Shown here piece by piece: positions 1 through 6,288 of a DNA stretch of 12,590 nucleotides. The DNA is from Candidatus Roizmanbacteria bacterium (GTDB taxonomy: Bacteria; Patescibacteriota; Microgenomatia; UBA1406; GWC2-37-13): the NCBI GenBank assembly GCA_027002315.1, contig JALWZV010000062.1, positions 1-12,590 on the forward strand, in the 5' to 3' direction. Made by a program: the position numbers and the translations under genes. Every line of letters begins with the position of its first letter. Positions within the stretch are counted from its first letter, which is position 1. The notes under the pieces were generated by a model. It was not told the origin of the DNA. It ran no database searches and saw only the letters and a program-made list of their open reading frames with translations.

Positions 1-10
1 TAGTAATAGA

Positions 11-39
11 TTGATATAAACGAGGATTTATTATATAAT
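11..39 (+). promoter_or_regulatory. Candidate sigma70-type promoter of the ribosomal-protein operon
   Basis: A -35 element TTGATA (11-16) is followed by exactly 17 bp and a perfect -10 hexamer TATAAT (34-39), which predicts a start near position 46. All three + strand frames are closed by stop codons within the first 19 bases, so an upstream co-directional gene has ended by then. The spacing and both hexamers are close to consensus. In AT-rich DNA such matches can arise by chance, but no comparably good promoter fits in the short stretch between the downstream hairpin and rplC. The predicted leader is about 87 nt. Confidence 0.55.
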
Positions 40-67
40 ATCCTGTTTCAAAATTAAAATTTTAGTT

Positions 68-85
68 TCAGATTGTAAAATCTGA
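68..85 (+). promoter_or_regulatory. Leader hairpin overlapping the terminator stem
   Basis: TCAGATT (68-74) and AATCTGA (79-85) form a perfect 7-bp stem with a GTAA loop. Its last two bases (84-85) are also the first two of the following terminator stem, so the two structures compete slightly at the base or stack side by side. It lies downstream of the candidate promoter and would be in the 5' leader of rplC. A role as protein-binding site or antiterminator is inference. Confidence 0.4.
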
Positions 86-107
86 CCTCAAAACGGGGTC
101 TTTTTTT
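84..107 (+). terminator. Intrinsic terminator-like hairpin in the rplC leader (attenuator candidate)
   Basis: GACCTC (84-89) pairs with GGGGTC (95-100) across an AAAAC loop, with one T-G wobble, and is followed directly by seven T (101-107). This is the form of a Rho-independent terminator and one of the few GC-rich spots in the leader. It could end transcription from an upstream gene, or act as an attenuator because the best promoter lies upstream of it. Only 25 bp separate the T tract from the rplC start, with no good promoter there; the TAAAAT at 115-120 lacks a -35 match. Confidence 0.6.
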
Positions 108-132
108 AATTAAGTAAAATAAAAAAATAAAT

Positions 133-816
133 ATGTTTGGATTTTTTCTCGGAGAAAAAAAAGGTTGTGATCGTGTTTTTACTGACAAAGGCTTGTCTAT
201 TCCTGTGACAAGGATAATAGCAGATGAGTGTTACTTAGTTGATATTCAAACTGATAAGGATAAAAAACCATTAAGTATTAAATTAGCTTTTAAAGAGGTA
301 AGGAGAATAAAAAAACCAGTTAAAGGTGAGTTAAAAAAACAAGGAATAGAAAAAAATCTTAGATATATTAGAGAGTTTAGAATCAAGAACTCTAATTTTA
401 AGATGGAAGTTGTTGAGGGTAAAAAACAACTTCTTATCAACGATCAACAAATTAAAGTGGGAGAAAAATTATCTCCCACAATTTTTTTTAAGCTAGGAGA
501 CAAGGTAGATGTTTCAGGTGTTTCAAAAGGTAAGGGTTTTCAAGGAGCAATAAAGAGACATGGTTTTGCCTGTGGACCTAGAACTCATGGACAATCTGAT
601 AGACGAAGAGCTCCAGGATCATTGGGAGAAACTACCACACCGGGAAGAGTTTACAAAGGTAAGAGAATGGCAGGAAGAATGGGAAATGATAGAGTAACAA
701 TAAAAGGATTAGAGGTAATTAATATTGATGATAAAGAGATTACTGTTAAAGGATTAATTCCTGGACATAAAGGAAATATTGTGGAGATTAAATTAGTTGA
801 TAGTCGTGTTAAATAA
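133..816 (+). CDS. rplC: 50S ribosomal protein L3
   Basis: L3 binds 23S rRNA early in assembly, and its long loop reaches toward the peptidyl-transferase centre. At 227 residues it is close to the family's usual 205-220. The N-terminus has the family form (LGEKKGCDRVF at 6-16, normally LGKKxGMTQxF), so the Met and Thr of the standard motif are replaced here. The conserved core is clear: GFQGAIKRHGF (135-145), THG (151-153), RAPGSLG (159-165), TPGRVYKGKRMAGRMG (169-184). The ATG at 133 is the only start that keeps the LG motif in place; no Shine-Dalgarno sequence precedes it. It is the first gene after the leader, whereas rpsJ usually precedes it. The rplD start codon follows its stop directly. 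Confidence 0.97.
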   Translation: MFGFFLGEKKGCDRVFTDKGLSIPVTRIIADECYLVDIQTDKDKKPLSIKLAFKEVRRIKKPVKGELKKQGIEKNLRYIREFRIKNSNFKMEVVEGKKQLLINDQQIKVGEKLSPTIFFKLGDKVDVSGVSKGKGFQGAIKRHGFACGPRTHGQSDRRRAPGSLGETTTPGRVYKGKRMAGRMGNDRVTIKGLEVINIDDKEITVKGLIPGHKGNIVEIKLVDSRVK

Positions 817-1509
817 ATGAAAAAAGCAGAAAAAATAGTCAAAAAAACAAAAAAAAGTAATTCAGCGTTATCTGTCTTTAATCTTAAAGGTAAATCAACA
901 TCAGAGATTAATGTACCTTTATGGTTAAAAAAAATAAAGCCAAACATGAAGTTGATAGCACAGTATGTAAGAGTATATCAAGGTAATCAAAGACAAGGCA
1001 CTGTTTCAACAAAGACAAGAGGTGAGGTGAAGGGTTCTACACGTAAAATATACAGACAGAAAGGTACAGGTGGAGCTAGACATGGTAGCAGGAAAGCTCC
1101 TATTTTTGTAGGAGGAGGATTAGTTGGAGGACCAAAGCCAAAAGAATATAAATATTCATTAAACAAGAAACAAAGAAACAAAGTTTTTAGTTATGCTTTT
1201 GCTGTAGCTGTTAAGAACAACATTGTTAATTTAATTAGTTCGAGTGTTGTTGACAAGATACCTCCAAAAACAAAGGAAGCTGGTAAGTTTCTACAAAGTA
1301 TGGGCTACGAAAAGAATGAAAGAGTTTTGTTTATTTTAGAAGTGATTACAGATAATTTTAAGAGAGCGTTTAGAAATATTCCAATGGTAAGTTATAAGGA
1401 TGTTAAGAGTTTAAGTGCGTATGATTTATTATCTTTTAGTCGTATTTTTATAACAGAGAAAGCGTTTGAGATGATTTTAAGTTCTATTAAAGACCATGAA
1501 AATAAATGA
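817..1509 (+). CDS. rplD: 50S ribosomal protein L4
   Basis: L4 is an early-assembly 23S rRNA binder whose extended loop lines the exit tunnel; in some bacteria it also represses its own operon. The loop is recognisable: STKTRGEVKGSTRKIYRQKG (64-83), GTGGARHGSRKAPIFVGGG (83-101), and then GGPKP. The globular family domain follows, ending in a region like YDLLSFSRIFITEKA. The protein is 230 residues, somewhat longer than the usual 200-210, and the extra length includes a Lys-rich N-terminus (residues 1-14). The start abuts the L3 stop codon (TAAATG), and the end overlaps rplW by 14 bp, so translational coupling is likely. No Shine-Dalgarno sequence is visible. Confidence 0.97.
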   Translation: MKKAEKIVKKTKKSNSALSVFNLKGKSTSEINVPLWLKKIKPNMKLIAQYVRVYQGNQRQGTVSTKTRGEVKGSTRKIYRQKGTGGARHGSRKAPIFVGGGLVGGPKPKEYKYSLNKKQRNKVFSYAFAVAVKNNIVNLISSSVVDKIPPKTKEAGKFLQSMGYEKNERVLFILEVITDNFKRAFRNIPMVSYKDVKSLSAYDLLSFSRIFITEKAFEMILSSIKDHENK

Positions 1510-1783
1510 GATTATTTTAAGACCAATACTAACAGAGAAGGCTGTAAATTTAGCCAAGGAATCTGTTTATACATTTGAGGTTAATTTAAAATCAAACAAA
1601 CACCAAATTAAACGCGCAGTTGAGGAGTTGTTCTCTGTTGAGGTTGGAGAAATAAACACAACTATTAGGAAAGGTAAGGTAAGAAAGGTTGGAAACAAGA
1701 GGCAAGAAAAGAAAGGAAGCGATAGTAAGGTTGCGTATGTTAAGGTTCTCAAAGGAGATATAAGTTTATTCCCAAAAACTTAA
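1496..1783 (+). CDS. rplW: 50S ribosomal protein L23
   Basis: L23 sits at the polypeptide exit site and is the docking point for trigger factor and SRP in characterised bacteria. The 95 residues match the usual 95-100. The signatures are RPILTEKA (9-16) and the helix KHQIKRAVEELFSVEV (35-50), followed by the basic loop RKGKVRKVGNK. The start lies 14 bp inside rplD in another frame; this start is required because the RPILTEKA motif follows almost at once. A 7-nt gap leads to rplB. Confidence 0.97.
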   Translation: MKINEIILRPILTEKAVNLAKESVYTFEVNLKSNKHQIKRAVEELFSVEVGEINTTIRKGKVRKVGNKRQEKKGSDSKVAYVKVLKGDISLFPKT

Positions 1784-1790
1784 TTAGAAA

Positions 1791-2549
1791 ATGAAAAAGA
1801 AATTAATGAAAAATTCAAGGTCGCTCTTAAAGATTTTACCTAAGAAATCAGGAAGAGATAATAAGGGTCATATCTCTATTAGACATAGAGGAGGTAGGCA
1901 GAAAAGGTACTATAGAGTTATAGACTTTAAAAGAGATAAAATTGGAACAGCGAAAGTTCTTTCGATAGAGTATGATCCAAATAGAAATTGTAATATTTCT
2001 TTAGTGGAGTATGAAGATGGTGAACAGAGATATATTTTACACCCTGAGGGTTTGAAAATATCAAACACAATAAAAACAGGAGAGAGCGTTCCAATAAAAG
2101 TAGGAAACGCCTTGCCTTTAAAAAATATTCCAGTAGGAATAGAGATTCATAACGTTGAAATACATCCTGGACAAGGAGCTAAGATGATAAGGGGAGCTGG
2201 GTTATATGGTGTAGTTTTAGCTAAGGAGGATAAATATGTTCATGTTAAGTTACCATCAAAGGAAATAAGAAGATTTAATAAAGAGAGTATGGCTGTGATT
2301 GGACGAGTTGATAACGCTTCTCATAAATATGAAGAAATAGGAAAGGCTGGTAGGAAAAGATTGATGGGAATACGCCCAACTGTTCGTGGAACAGCTCAAA
2401 ATCCAAGAAGTCATCCTCATGGAGGAGGAGAAGGAAGAAGTGGAGAAGGAATGATTCCTAAAACACCATGGGGTAAGATTGCACGAGGTAAAAAAACAAG
2501 AAGACCAAGTAAGTGGAGTGATAAATTAATTGTTAAATCAAGAAAATAA
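1791..2549 (+). CDS. rplB: 50S ribosomal protein L2, shortened N-terminus
   Basis: L2 is a core 23S rRNA protein needed for subunit association and peptidyl-transferase activity. Family motifs run through the whole protein: RHRGGRQKRYYRVIDFKRDK (31-50), HNVEIHPGQGAKMIRGAG (120-137), GIRPTVRGTAQNP (193-205), and the highly conserved HPHGGGEGR (208-216). The C-terminus ends in SDKLIVKSRK. The length is 252 against the usual 272-277, and the deficit is almost all at the N-terminus: the segment before the SGRDNKG motif is about 19 residues instead of about 40. An in-frame TAG at 1785-1787 sits 3 nt before the ATG, so no upstream start can restore it. A second ATG at 1806 is possible. Unusually, rplV and not rpsS follows. 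Confidence 0.96.
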   Translation: MKKKLMKNSRSLLKILPKKSGRDNKGHISIRHRGGRQKRYYRVIDFKRDKIGTAKVLSIEYDPNRNCNISLVEYEDGEQRYILHPEGLKISNTIKTGESVPIKVGNALPLKNIPVGIEIHNVEIHPGQGAKMIRGAGLYGVVLAKEDKYVHVKLPSKEIRRFNKESMAVIGRVDNASHKYEEIGKAGRKRLMGIRPTVRGTAQNPRSHPHGGGEGRSGEGMIPKTPWGKIARGKKTRRPSKWSDKLIVKSRK

Positions 2550-2553
2550 TTAC

Positions 2554-3036
2554 ATGATAGGAAAAGCAAAATTAAAAAATGTACCAATTACTCCTAAGAA
2601 AATGAGGATGATAGTGAATGATGTCAAAAAACTATCACCCCAGGAGGCCTTAATTAAACTAAGGTTTAATTCACGTAGAAGCTCTTCTATTCTTCTTGGT
2701 GTAATTAAGTCTGCTCTGAATAATTTACAAAAAATTCAATCTATTAATCCAGATAAGGTTGTGTTAAAATTTAAAACCTTAAAAGTTGACGAAGGAAGAA
2801 AAGTTAAAAGATGGAGGGCGGGTTCTAGAGGAACGCCTAAGATGTTTGTTAGGAGGTACTCTCATATTAACGTAGAGATAGAACTTGTTACAAAAGAGAA
2901 TGGTAAAAATATAGAAACTAAAAAAAGTGTAGATAAAAATAAGAAGGATAAGAATAACGACAACAAGCTTAAAAAGGTAGTTAATAAATCTGTTAAAAAA
3001 GTTACCAAAAAAGAAAAAGATGGGTCAAAAAGTTAA
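2554..3036 (+). CDS. rplV: 50S ribosomal protein L22 with Lys-rich C-terminal tail
   Basis: L22 binds all 23S rRNA domains and its hairpin lines the exit tunnel. I start it at the ATG at 2554 (MIGKAKLKNVPITPKKMR), which matches the family N-terminus; a TTG at 2530 would add eight residues and overlap rplB by 20 bp. The helix-rich core (11-75) and the tunnel hairpin signature VDEGRKVKRWRAGSRGTPK (78-96), followed by YSHINVEI (102-109), are clear. Typical L22 ends near residue 110; this one has about 47 extra residues (114-160), very rich in Lys, Asn and Asp, probably disordered and RNA-binding. The tail's last codons overlap rpsC by 17 bp. rpsS, normally just upstream, is missing here, with only 4 nt between rplB and this gene. 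Confidence 0.95.
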   Translation: MIGKAKLKNVPITPKKMRMIVNDVKKLSPQEALIKLRFNSRRSSSILLGVIKSALNNLQKIQSINPDKVVLKFKTLKVDEGRKVKRWRAGSRGTPKMFVRRYSHINVEIELVTKENGKNIETKKSVDKNKKDKNNDNKLKKVVNKSVKKVTKKEKDGSKS

Positions 3037-3661
3037 TCCTATAGGTTTACGCCTAGGAATTACTCATAATTGGAAATCTCGTTGGTTTTTCTCTGATGAT
3101 GATGCTTATAAAAAAAATCTAATCTCTGATATAAAGATCAGAGATGGGATTATGAAGAAGTTTAGTTTTGCTTCTGTTACTAGTGTAGAGATAGAAAGAG
3201 CTATAAATAAGGTTGTTTTGATAATATATGCTGTCAAGCCAGGAATGATTATAGGACGCGGTGGAAAGGGATTAGAGGAGGTCAAAAAATTTGTTGAGAA
3301 AGAACTAAACATAGATAGTAAAAAAGATAAAAAGTTTAAACTGGATATAAAGATAGAACCGGTTAAAAAACCGTATCTTAATGCATTTTATGTTGCTAAA
3401 ACAATTAGTGATAAAATAACTAGGAATTTTCCACACAGGCGGGTTGTACATAAAGCAATGGATAGAGTAATGGAGTATGGAGCTAAGGGTGTGAAAATTC
3501 AACTAAGTGGTAGAATAGCAGGTACGGAAATAGGTCGAACAGAGAAGTATTTTTTAGGAACAATACCCGCCTCAACAATAAGGGAGCATATAGATTACGC
3601 ATCAGTGCCAGCTTTAACTAAATCTGGATATGTAGGTATAAAAGTTTGGATAGCATTATAA
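3020..3661 (+). CDS. rpsC: 30S ribosomal protein S3
   Basis: S3 is part of the mRNA entry channel and helicase activity of the 30S head. The N-terminus MGQKVNPIGLRLGI is the standard S3 opening. The type-II KH domain carries GMIIGRGGKGLEEVKKF (75-91) with its GxxG loop. The C-terminal domain has the family features near KAMDRVMEYGAKGVKIQLSG and ends at VGIKVWIAL. The 213 residues fall within the family range (205-235). The ATG lies inside the last codons of rplV (17-bp overlap), which suggests coupled translation. Two nt separate it from rplP. Confidence 0.97.
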   Translation: MGQKVNPIGLRLGITHNWKSRWFFSDDDAYKKNLISDIKIRDGIMKKFSFASVTSVEIERAINKVVLIIYAVKPGMIIGRGGKGLEEVKKFVEKELNIDSKKDKKFKLDIKIEPVKKPYLNAFYVAKTISDKITRNFPHRRVVHKAMDRVMEYGAKGVKIQLSGRIAGTEIGRTEKYFLGTIPASTIREHIDYASVPALTKSGYVGIKVWIAL

Positions 3662-3663
3662 TC

Positions 3664-4074
3664 ATGTTAGCTCCTAAGAAACAAAAGCATAGAAAACAGT
3701 TTAGGGGTGTGTATAGGAGAATAGCTATAAAAGGCGATAAAGTTAATTTTGGAGATTATGCTCTAAAATCATTGGATAAAGGGTGGATAAAAGATAGGGA
3801 GATAGAGTCAGCTAGGATTGTGTTAGCAAGAGCTACACGTAAGGTTGGTAAATTTTGGATAAGAATATTTCCTGATAAACCCTATACTAAGAAACCACCT
3901 GAAGTAACAATGGGAGCTGGAAAAGGAGATGTGGCGTATTTTGTTGCATCAGTCGTTCCAGGTAGGGTTTTGTTTGAGTTAAAAGGAGTGTCAGAAGAAG
4001 ATGCAAGGAAAATATTTAAGACGGTAAGTTTTAAGCTATCTATTAAGACAAAGTTTGTTAAGAAAATATCATGA
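3664..4074 (+). CDS. rplP: 50S ribosomal protein L16
   Basis: L16 helps shape the A-site region of the 50S subunit and binds 5S/23S rRNA. The ATG at 3664 gives MLAPKKQKHRKQFRG, the almost invariant start (usually MLxPKRxKyRKxxRG); an in-frame TTG at 3646 would only add residues inside the rpsC end and is rejected. The 136-residue length is exactly typical. Other conserved parts are REIESARIVLARATRK, the MGAGKGDVAYFVASVVPGR stretch, and the LFELKGVSEEDARK C-terminal part. The stop TGA overlaps the rpmC start (ATGA). Confidence 0.97.
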   Translation: MLAPKKQKHRKQFRGVYRRIAIKGDKVNFGDYALKSLDKGWIKDREIESARIVLARATRKVGKFWIRIFPDKPYTKKPPEVTMGAGKGDVAYFVASVVPGRVLFELKGVSEEDARKIFKTVSFKLSIKTKFVKKIS

Positions 4075-4265
4075 AAAGAGTAAATATAAAGGATATTAGG
4101 TTAAAATCCTTGAAAGAGTTGAGTGTAGAGATAGATAAGGTAAGGAAAGAGTTAAGCAAACTGAGACTGGAACAAGTTTCTAATCCAGCTAAAGATACAA
4201 ATTTGCTGAAAAAGAAACGTAAATACCTAGCTCAGTTACTAACAGTTTTGAAGGAAAAGAGTTAA
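4071..4265 (+). CDS. rpmC: 50S ribosomal protein L29
   Basis: L29 is a small two-helix protein beside L23 at the exit tunnel. The 64 residues fit the family (60-70). The sequence is almost wholly helical and charged, with the typical LKSLKELSVEIDKVRKEL helix and a second helix containing NLLKKKRKYLAQLLTVLKE; the usual family form is NPxRIRxxRRxIARxxTxL. The start is an ATGA overlap with the L16 stop, the standard arrangement in this operon. Identity rests on position as well as sequence, since L29 diverges quickly. Confidence 0.93.
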   Translation: MKRVNIKDIRLKSLKELSVEIDKVRKELSKLRLEQVSNPAKDTNLLKKKRKYLAQLLTVLKEKS

Positions 4266-4281
4266 CAATTTTTTTAGGAAT

Positions 4282-4524
4282 ATGTCAAGAAAAGTATTAC
4301 AAGGAATAGTTGTGTCAAATAAAATGGCAAAGACGGTTGTGGTAAGTGTGGAGCAAAAGTTTAGACACCCATTATATAAGAAGGTTATCAAAAAAAATAA
4401 GAAATACAAAGCAGATACCGGTGAGTTGAAATTAAGTTTGGGTGATTTTGTAAAGATAGAAGAAACAAGACCTATATCTAAGGATAAGCATTTTAGAGTT
4501 ATTAATATTATTGAGAAAAAATAA
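4282..4524 (+). CDS. rpsQ: 30S ribosomal protein S17
   Basis: S17 is a primary 16S rRNA-binding protein with an OB fold. The 80-residue length is typical. Conserved pieces are LQGIVVSNKMAKTVVV (6-21), the RHPLYKKVIKKNKKYKAD strand region, and the family signature GDFVKIEETRPISKDK (54-69), which matches the usual GDxVxIxExRPLSKxK. A weak AGGA lies 2 nt before the ATG, too close to act as a normal ribosome-binding site. The gap to rplN is 6 nt. Confidence 0.96.
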   Translation: MSRKVLQGIVVSNKMAKTVVVSVEQKFRHPLYKKVIKKNKKYKADTGELKLSLGDFVKIEETRPISKDKHFRVINIIEKK

Positions 4525-4530
4525 CAAATT

Positions 4531-4905
4531 ATGTTGCAACTAAGATCAATTTTACGTGTGGCCGATAACACAGGTGCAAAGAAAGTAATGTTAATAGGTA
4601 TCCCTAAGAGGGGAAATAAAAAAACAGCAGGTGTGGGTGATATTATAACCTGTGTTGTTAAAGAAGCTGATCCTCACAGTCAAGTTAAAAAGAGTGAGGT
4701 GGTAACAGCTGTTATTGTGAGAACAAAGAAAGAGAAAAGAAGACAAGATGGAAGTTATATTAGGTTTAGTGACAACGCTTGTGTTTTAATTCAGGGCGTT
4801 GAGAATAAGGAACCAAAAGGAACACGTGTGTTTGGACCTATTGCTAAGGAAATCAAAGATAATGGTTTTTCTAAGATTGCAAGTTTAGCGTCAGAGATAT
4901 ATTAA
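4531..4905 (+). CDS. rplN: 50S ribosomal protein L14
   Basis: L14 lies on the 50S interface, contacts 16S rRNA in the 70S ribosome and is the docking site of the silencing factor RsfS in characterised species. The 124 residues are close to the usual 122. Signatures: VADNTGAKKVM (10-20), AGVGDII (33-39), the VVRTKK-type strand (VIVRTKKEKRRQDGSYIRF, 61-79), DNACVLI (81-87) and GTRVFGPIAKEI (97-108). The start ATG follows rpsQ by 6 nt without a Shine-Dalgarno match. The order S17-L14-L24-L5 is the universal one. Confidence 0.97.
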   Translation: MLQLRSILRVADNTGAKKVMLIGIPKRGNKKTAGVGDIITCVVKEADPHSQVKKSEVVTAVIVRTKKEKRRQDGSYIRFSDNACVLIQGVENKEPKGTRVFGPIAKEIKDNGFSKIASLASEIY

Positions 4906-4909
4906 AACT

Positions 4910-5215
4910 ATGAAAATTAAAAAGGGAGATAAAATTGAGGTTATTGCCGGTAAGGATAAAGGAAGAACTGGAAAGGTAGAAAAGGTGTATAGAAAGCAAA
5001 ATAAGGTTTTGATTTTGAATATAAACATCTATAGAAAGCATGTCAAGAAAAGTGAACAATTTCCTCAAGGAGGAATGGTTGAGGTTCCAAGACCAATTGA
5101 TGTCTCAAAGATTATGTTGATTTGTCCGAGTTGTAAAAGTAAGACACGTGTTGCTTTTGAGGTGCGAAAGGGAAAAAAAGTTAGGATTTGTAAAAAATGT
5201 AAGGCTGTTATTTAG
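4910..5215 (+). CDS. rplX: 50S ribosomal protein L24, zinc-ribbon form
   Basis: L24 is an assembly initiator that binds the 5' end region of 23S rRNA. The KOW motif is near the N-terminus: KKGDKIEVIAGKDKGRTGKV (4-23). The middle has the typical NVNxxxKHxK-like part (NINIYRKHVKKSEQ) and the PIDVSKIML stretch. The C-terminus has two Cys pairs, C72/C75 and C94/C97, which would bind zinc; several bacterial L24 proteins keep this, E. coli does not. Length 101 is typical. It starts 4 nt after rplN. Confidence 0.96.
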   Translation: MKIKKGDKIEVIAGKDKGRTGKVEKVYRKQNKVLILNINIYRKHVKKSEQFPQGGMVEVPRPIDVSKIMLICPSCKSKTRVAFEVRKGKKVRICKKCKAVI

Positions 5216-5230
5216 TAATTATTTTAATGT

Positions 5231-5773
5231 ATGAATTTTAGAGATTATATAAACAATGAGGTTCAAAAGAAGCTTTTGAAAGAATTAAAGATTAGTAATC
5301 CAATGGCTGTTCCTCGTATTGTTAAGATTATAATTAATGTAGGCGTTGGTGAGGCAGTTAAAAACAAAAAAGTTTTGGAAGATGTTCAAAAGGAAATATC
5401 TTTAATAGCAGGTCAAAAGCCTGTTTTAACTCATGCAAGAAAATCTGTGTCCGCTTTTAAAGTTAGGGCCGGGATGCCAATTGGAGTAAAAACAACACTG
5501 AGAGGGAAAAAAATGTATCATTTTTTAGAAAAGCTTGTTAAAATAGTTATTCCAAGAATAAAGGATTTTAGAGGTATTAGAGAAAAGAGTGTTGACCAAG
5601 CTGGAAATTTAAACCTTGGATTTTCGGAACAAACGATATTTCCAGAGGTTGACTTTGATGTTATCTCTAAAATAAGGGGACTTGAGGTTACTATTGTAAC
5701 TACAGCTAAGAATAAAAAAGAAGGTAGGCTTTTATTTGAAGCTTTAGGGATACCATTTAAAAATAAAAAATAA
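5231..5773 (+). CDS. rplE: 50S ribosomal protein L5
   Basis: L5 binds 5S rRNA with L18 in the central protuberance and contacts P-site tRNA. The 180 residues fit the family (178-180). Clear motifs are NPMAVPRIVKIIINVGVGEA (23-42), LIAGQKPVLTHARKSVSAFK (58-77) and RAGMPIGVKTTLRGKKM, then the RDFRG-like region IPRIKDFRGI and the GNLNLGF/FPE core; the C-terminal GLEVTIVTTAKNKKEGRLL is also standard. A 15-nt AT-rich spacer follows rplX, without a Shine-Dalgarno sequence. Two nt separate it from rpsN. Confidence 0.97.
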   Translation: MNFRDYINNEVQKKLLKELKISNPMAVPRIVKIIINVGVGEAVKNKKVLEDVQKEISLIAGQKPVLTHARKSVSAFKVRAGMPIGVKTTLRGKKMYHFLEKLVKIVIPRIKDFRGIREKSVDQAGNLNLGFSEQTIFPEVDFDVISKIRGLEVTIVTTAKNKKEGRLLFEALGIPFKNKK

Positions 5774-5775
5774 TT

Positions 5776-5961
5776 ATGGCGAAAAAATCAAATATAGAAC
5801 AATCAAAGAGAAAACCGAAATACAAAACAAGACGTGTTAATAGATGTTCTGTGTGTGGTAGATCTCGTGGTTATATGAGAAAATTCGGTTTATGTAGAAT
5901 TTGTTTTAGAGAAAGAGCATTAAAGGGTGAGATACCTGGAGTTAAAAAAATATCGTGGTAA
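5776..5961 (+). CDS. rpsN: 30S ribosomal protein S14, zinc-binding type (uS14/S14Z)
   Basis: S14 is in the 30S head near the A site. At 61 residues this is the short zinc-dependent form, not the ~100-residue zinc-free form. Four cysteines in the order C24-x2-C27-x12-C40-x2-C43 form the zinc site (NRCSVCGR and FGLCRICFRE). The end GEIPGVKKISW is diagnostic for the short family. It lies 2 nt after rplE in the standard order. The next gene is rpsS, where rpsH is normally expected. Confidence 0.97.
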   Translation: MAKKSNIEQSKRKPKYKTRRVNRCSVCGRSRGYMRKFGLCRICFRERALKGEIPGVKKISW

Positions 5962-5975
5962 GTTTTTAATTTATT

Positions 5976-6260
5976 ATGTCACGTTCACTTAAAAAAGGTC
6001 CATATGTTGATGAAAAGTTGCTGAAGAAAATTTCTAAGCAAAAGCAAACTGGTGATAGGTCGCCGATTAAAACCTGGGCGAGGGAATCTCAGATAGCTCC
6101 GGATTTTGTTGGCCATAAAATAGCCATTCACAATGGGAGGAAGTTTATTGAGATTCTAATTAGCGAGAGTATGGTCGGTCATAGATTAGGAGAGTTTGCT
6201 TTTACAAGAACCTTTAGAGGCCATGGAAGAGTAACAAAGAGAGTTATAGAGAAAACATAA
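5976..6260 (+). CDS. rpsS: 30S ribosomal protein S19, relocated in the operon
   Basis: S19 forms part of the 30S head, with S13, and contacts the subunit interface. The 94-residue sequence is typical: MSRSLKKGPYVDEKLL (1-16), the TWARESQIAPDFVGHKIAIH (33-52) segment, and the signature MVGHRLGEFAFTRTFRGHG (66-84). In nearly all bacteria rpsS lies between rplB and rplV; here it sits between rpsN and rpsH, with 14 nt before it and 28 nt after it. The protein shows no decay, and it is the only S19 in the window, so this is a move and not a duplicate. No mobile element marks either junction. Confidence 0.97.
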   Translation: MSRSLKKGPYVDEKLLKKISKQKQTGDRSPIKTWARESQIAPDFVGHKIAIHNGRKFIEILISESMVGHRLGEFAFTRTFRGHGRVTKRVIEKT

Positions 6261-6288
6261 TTTATAAATTATAAAGAAAGTAAAAGAT

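Noticed and set aside
2530..2553. TTG start for L22 overlapping rplB by 20 bp
   Set aside because: The ATG at 2554 gives the standard L22 N-terminus; the added residues match nothing in the family.
3646..3663. TTG start for L16 within the rpsC end
   Set aside because: The ATG at 3664 gives the near-invariant ML-PK opening and the exact family length.
5967..6265. 8-bp direct repeat TAATTTAT on both sides of rpsS (5967-5974 and 6258-6265), as a possible insertion footprint
   Set aside because: In such AT-rich spacers an 8-bp A/T repeat is expected by chance; no inverted repeats or transposase accompany it.
6261..6275. Palindrome TTTATAA-A-TTATAAA between rpsS and rpsH
   Set aside because: It is only A/T, with a one-base centre, so it makes a weak hairpin and has no T tract; it could be an operator but nothing else supports this.
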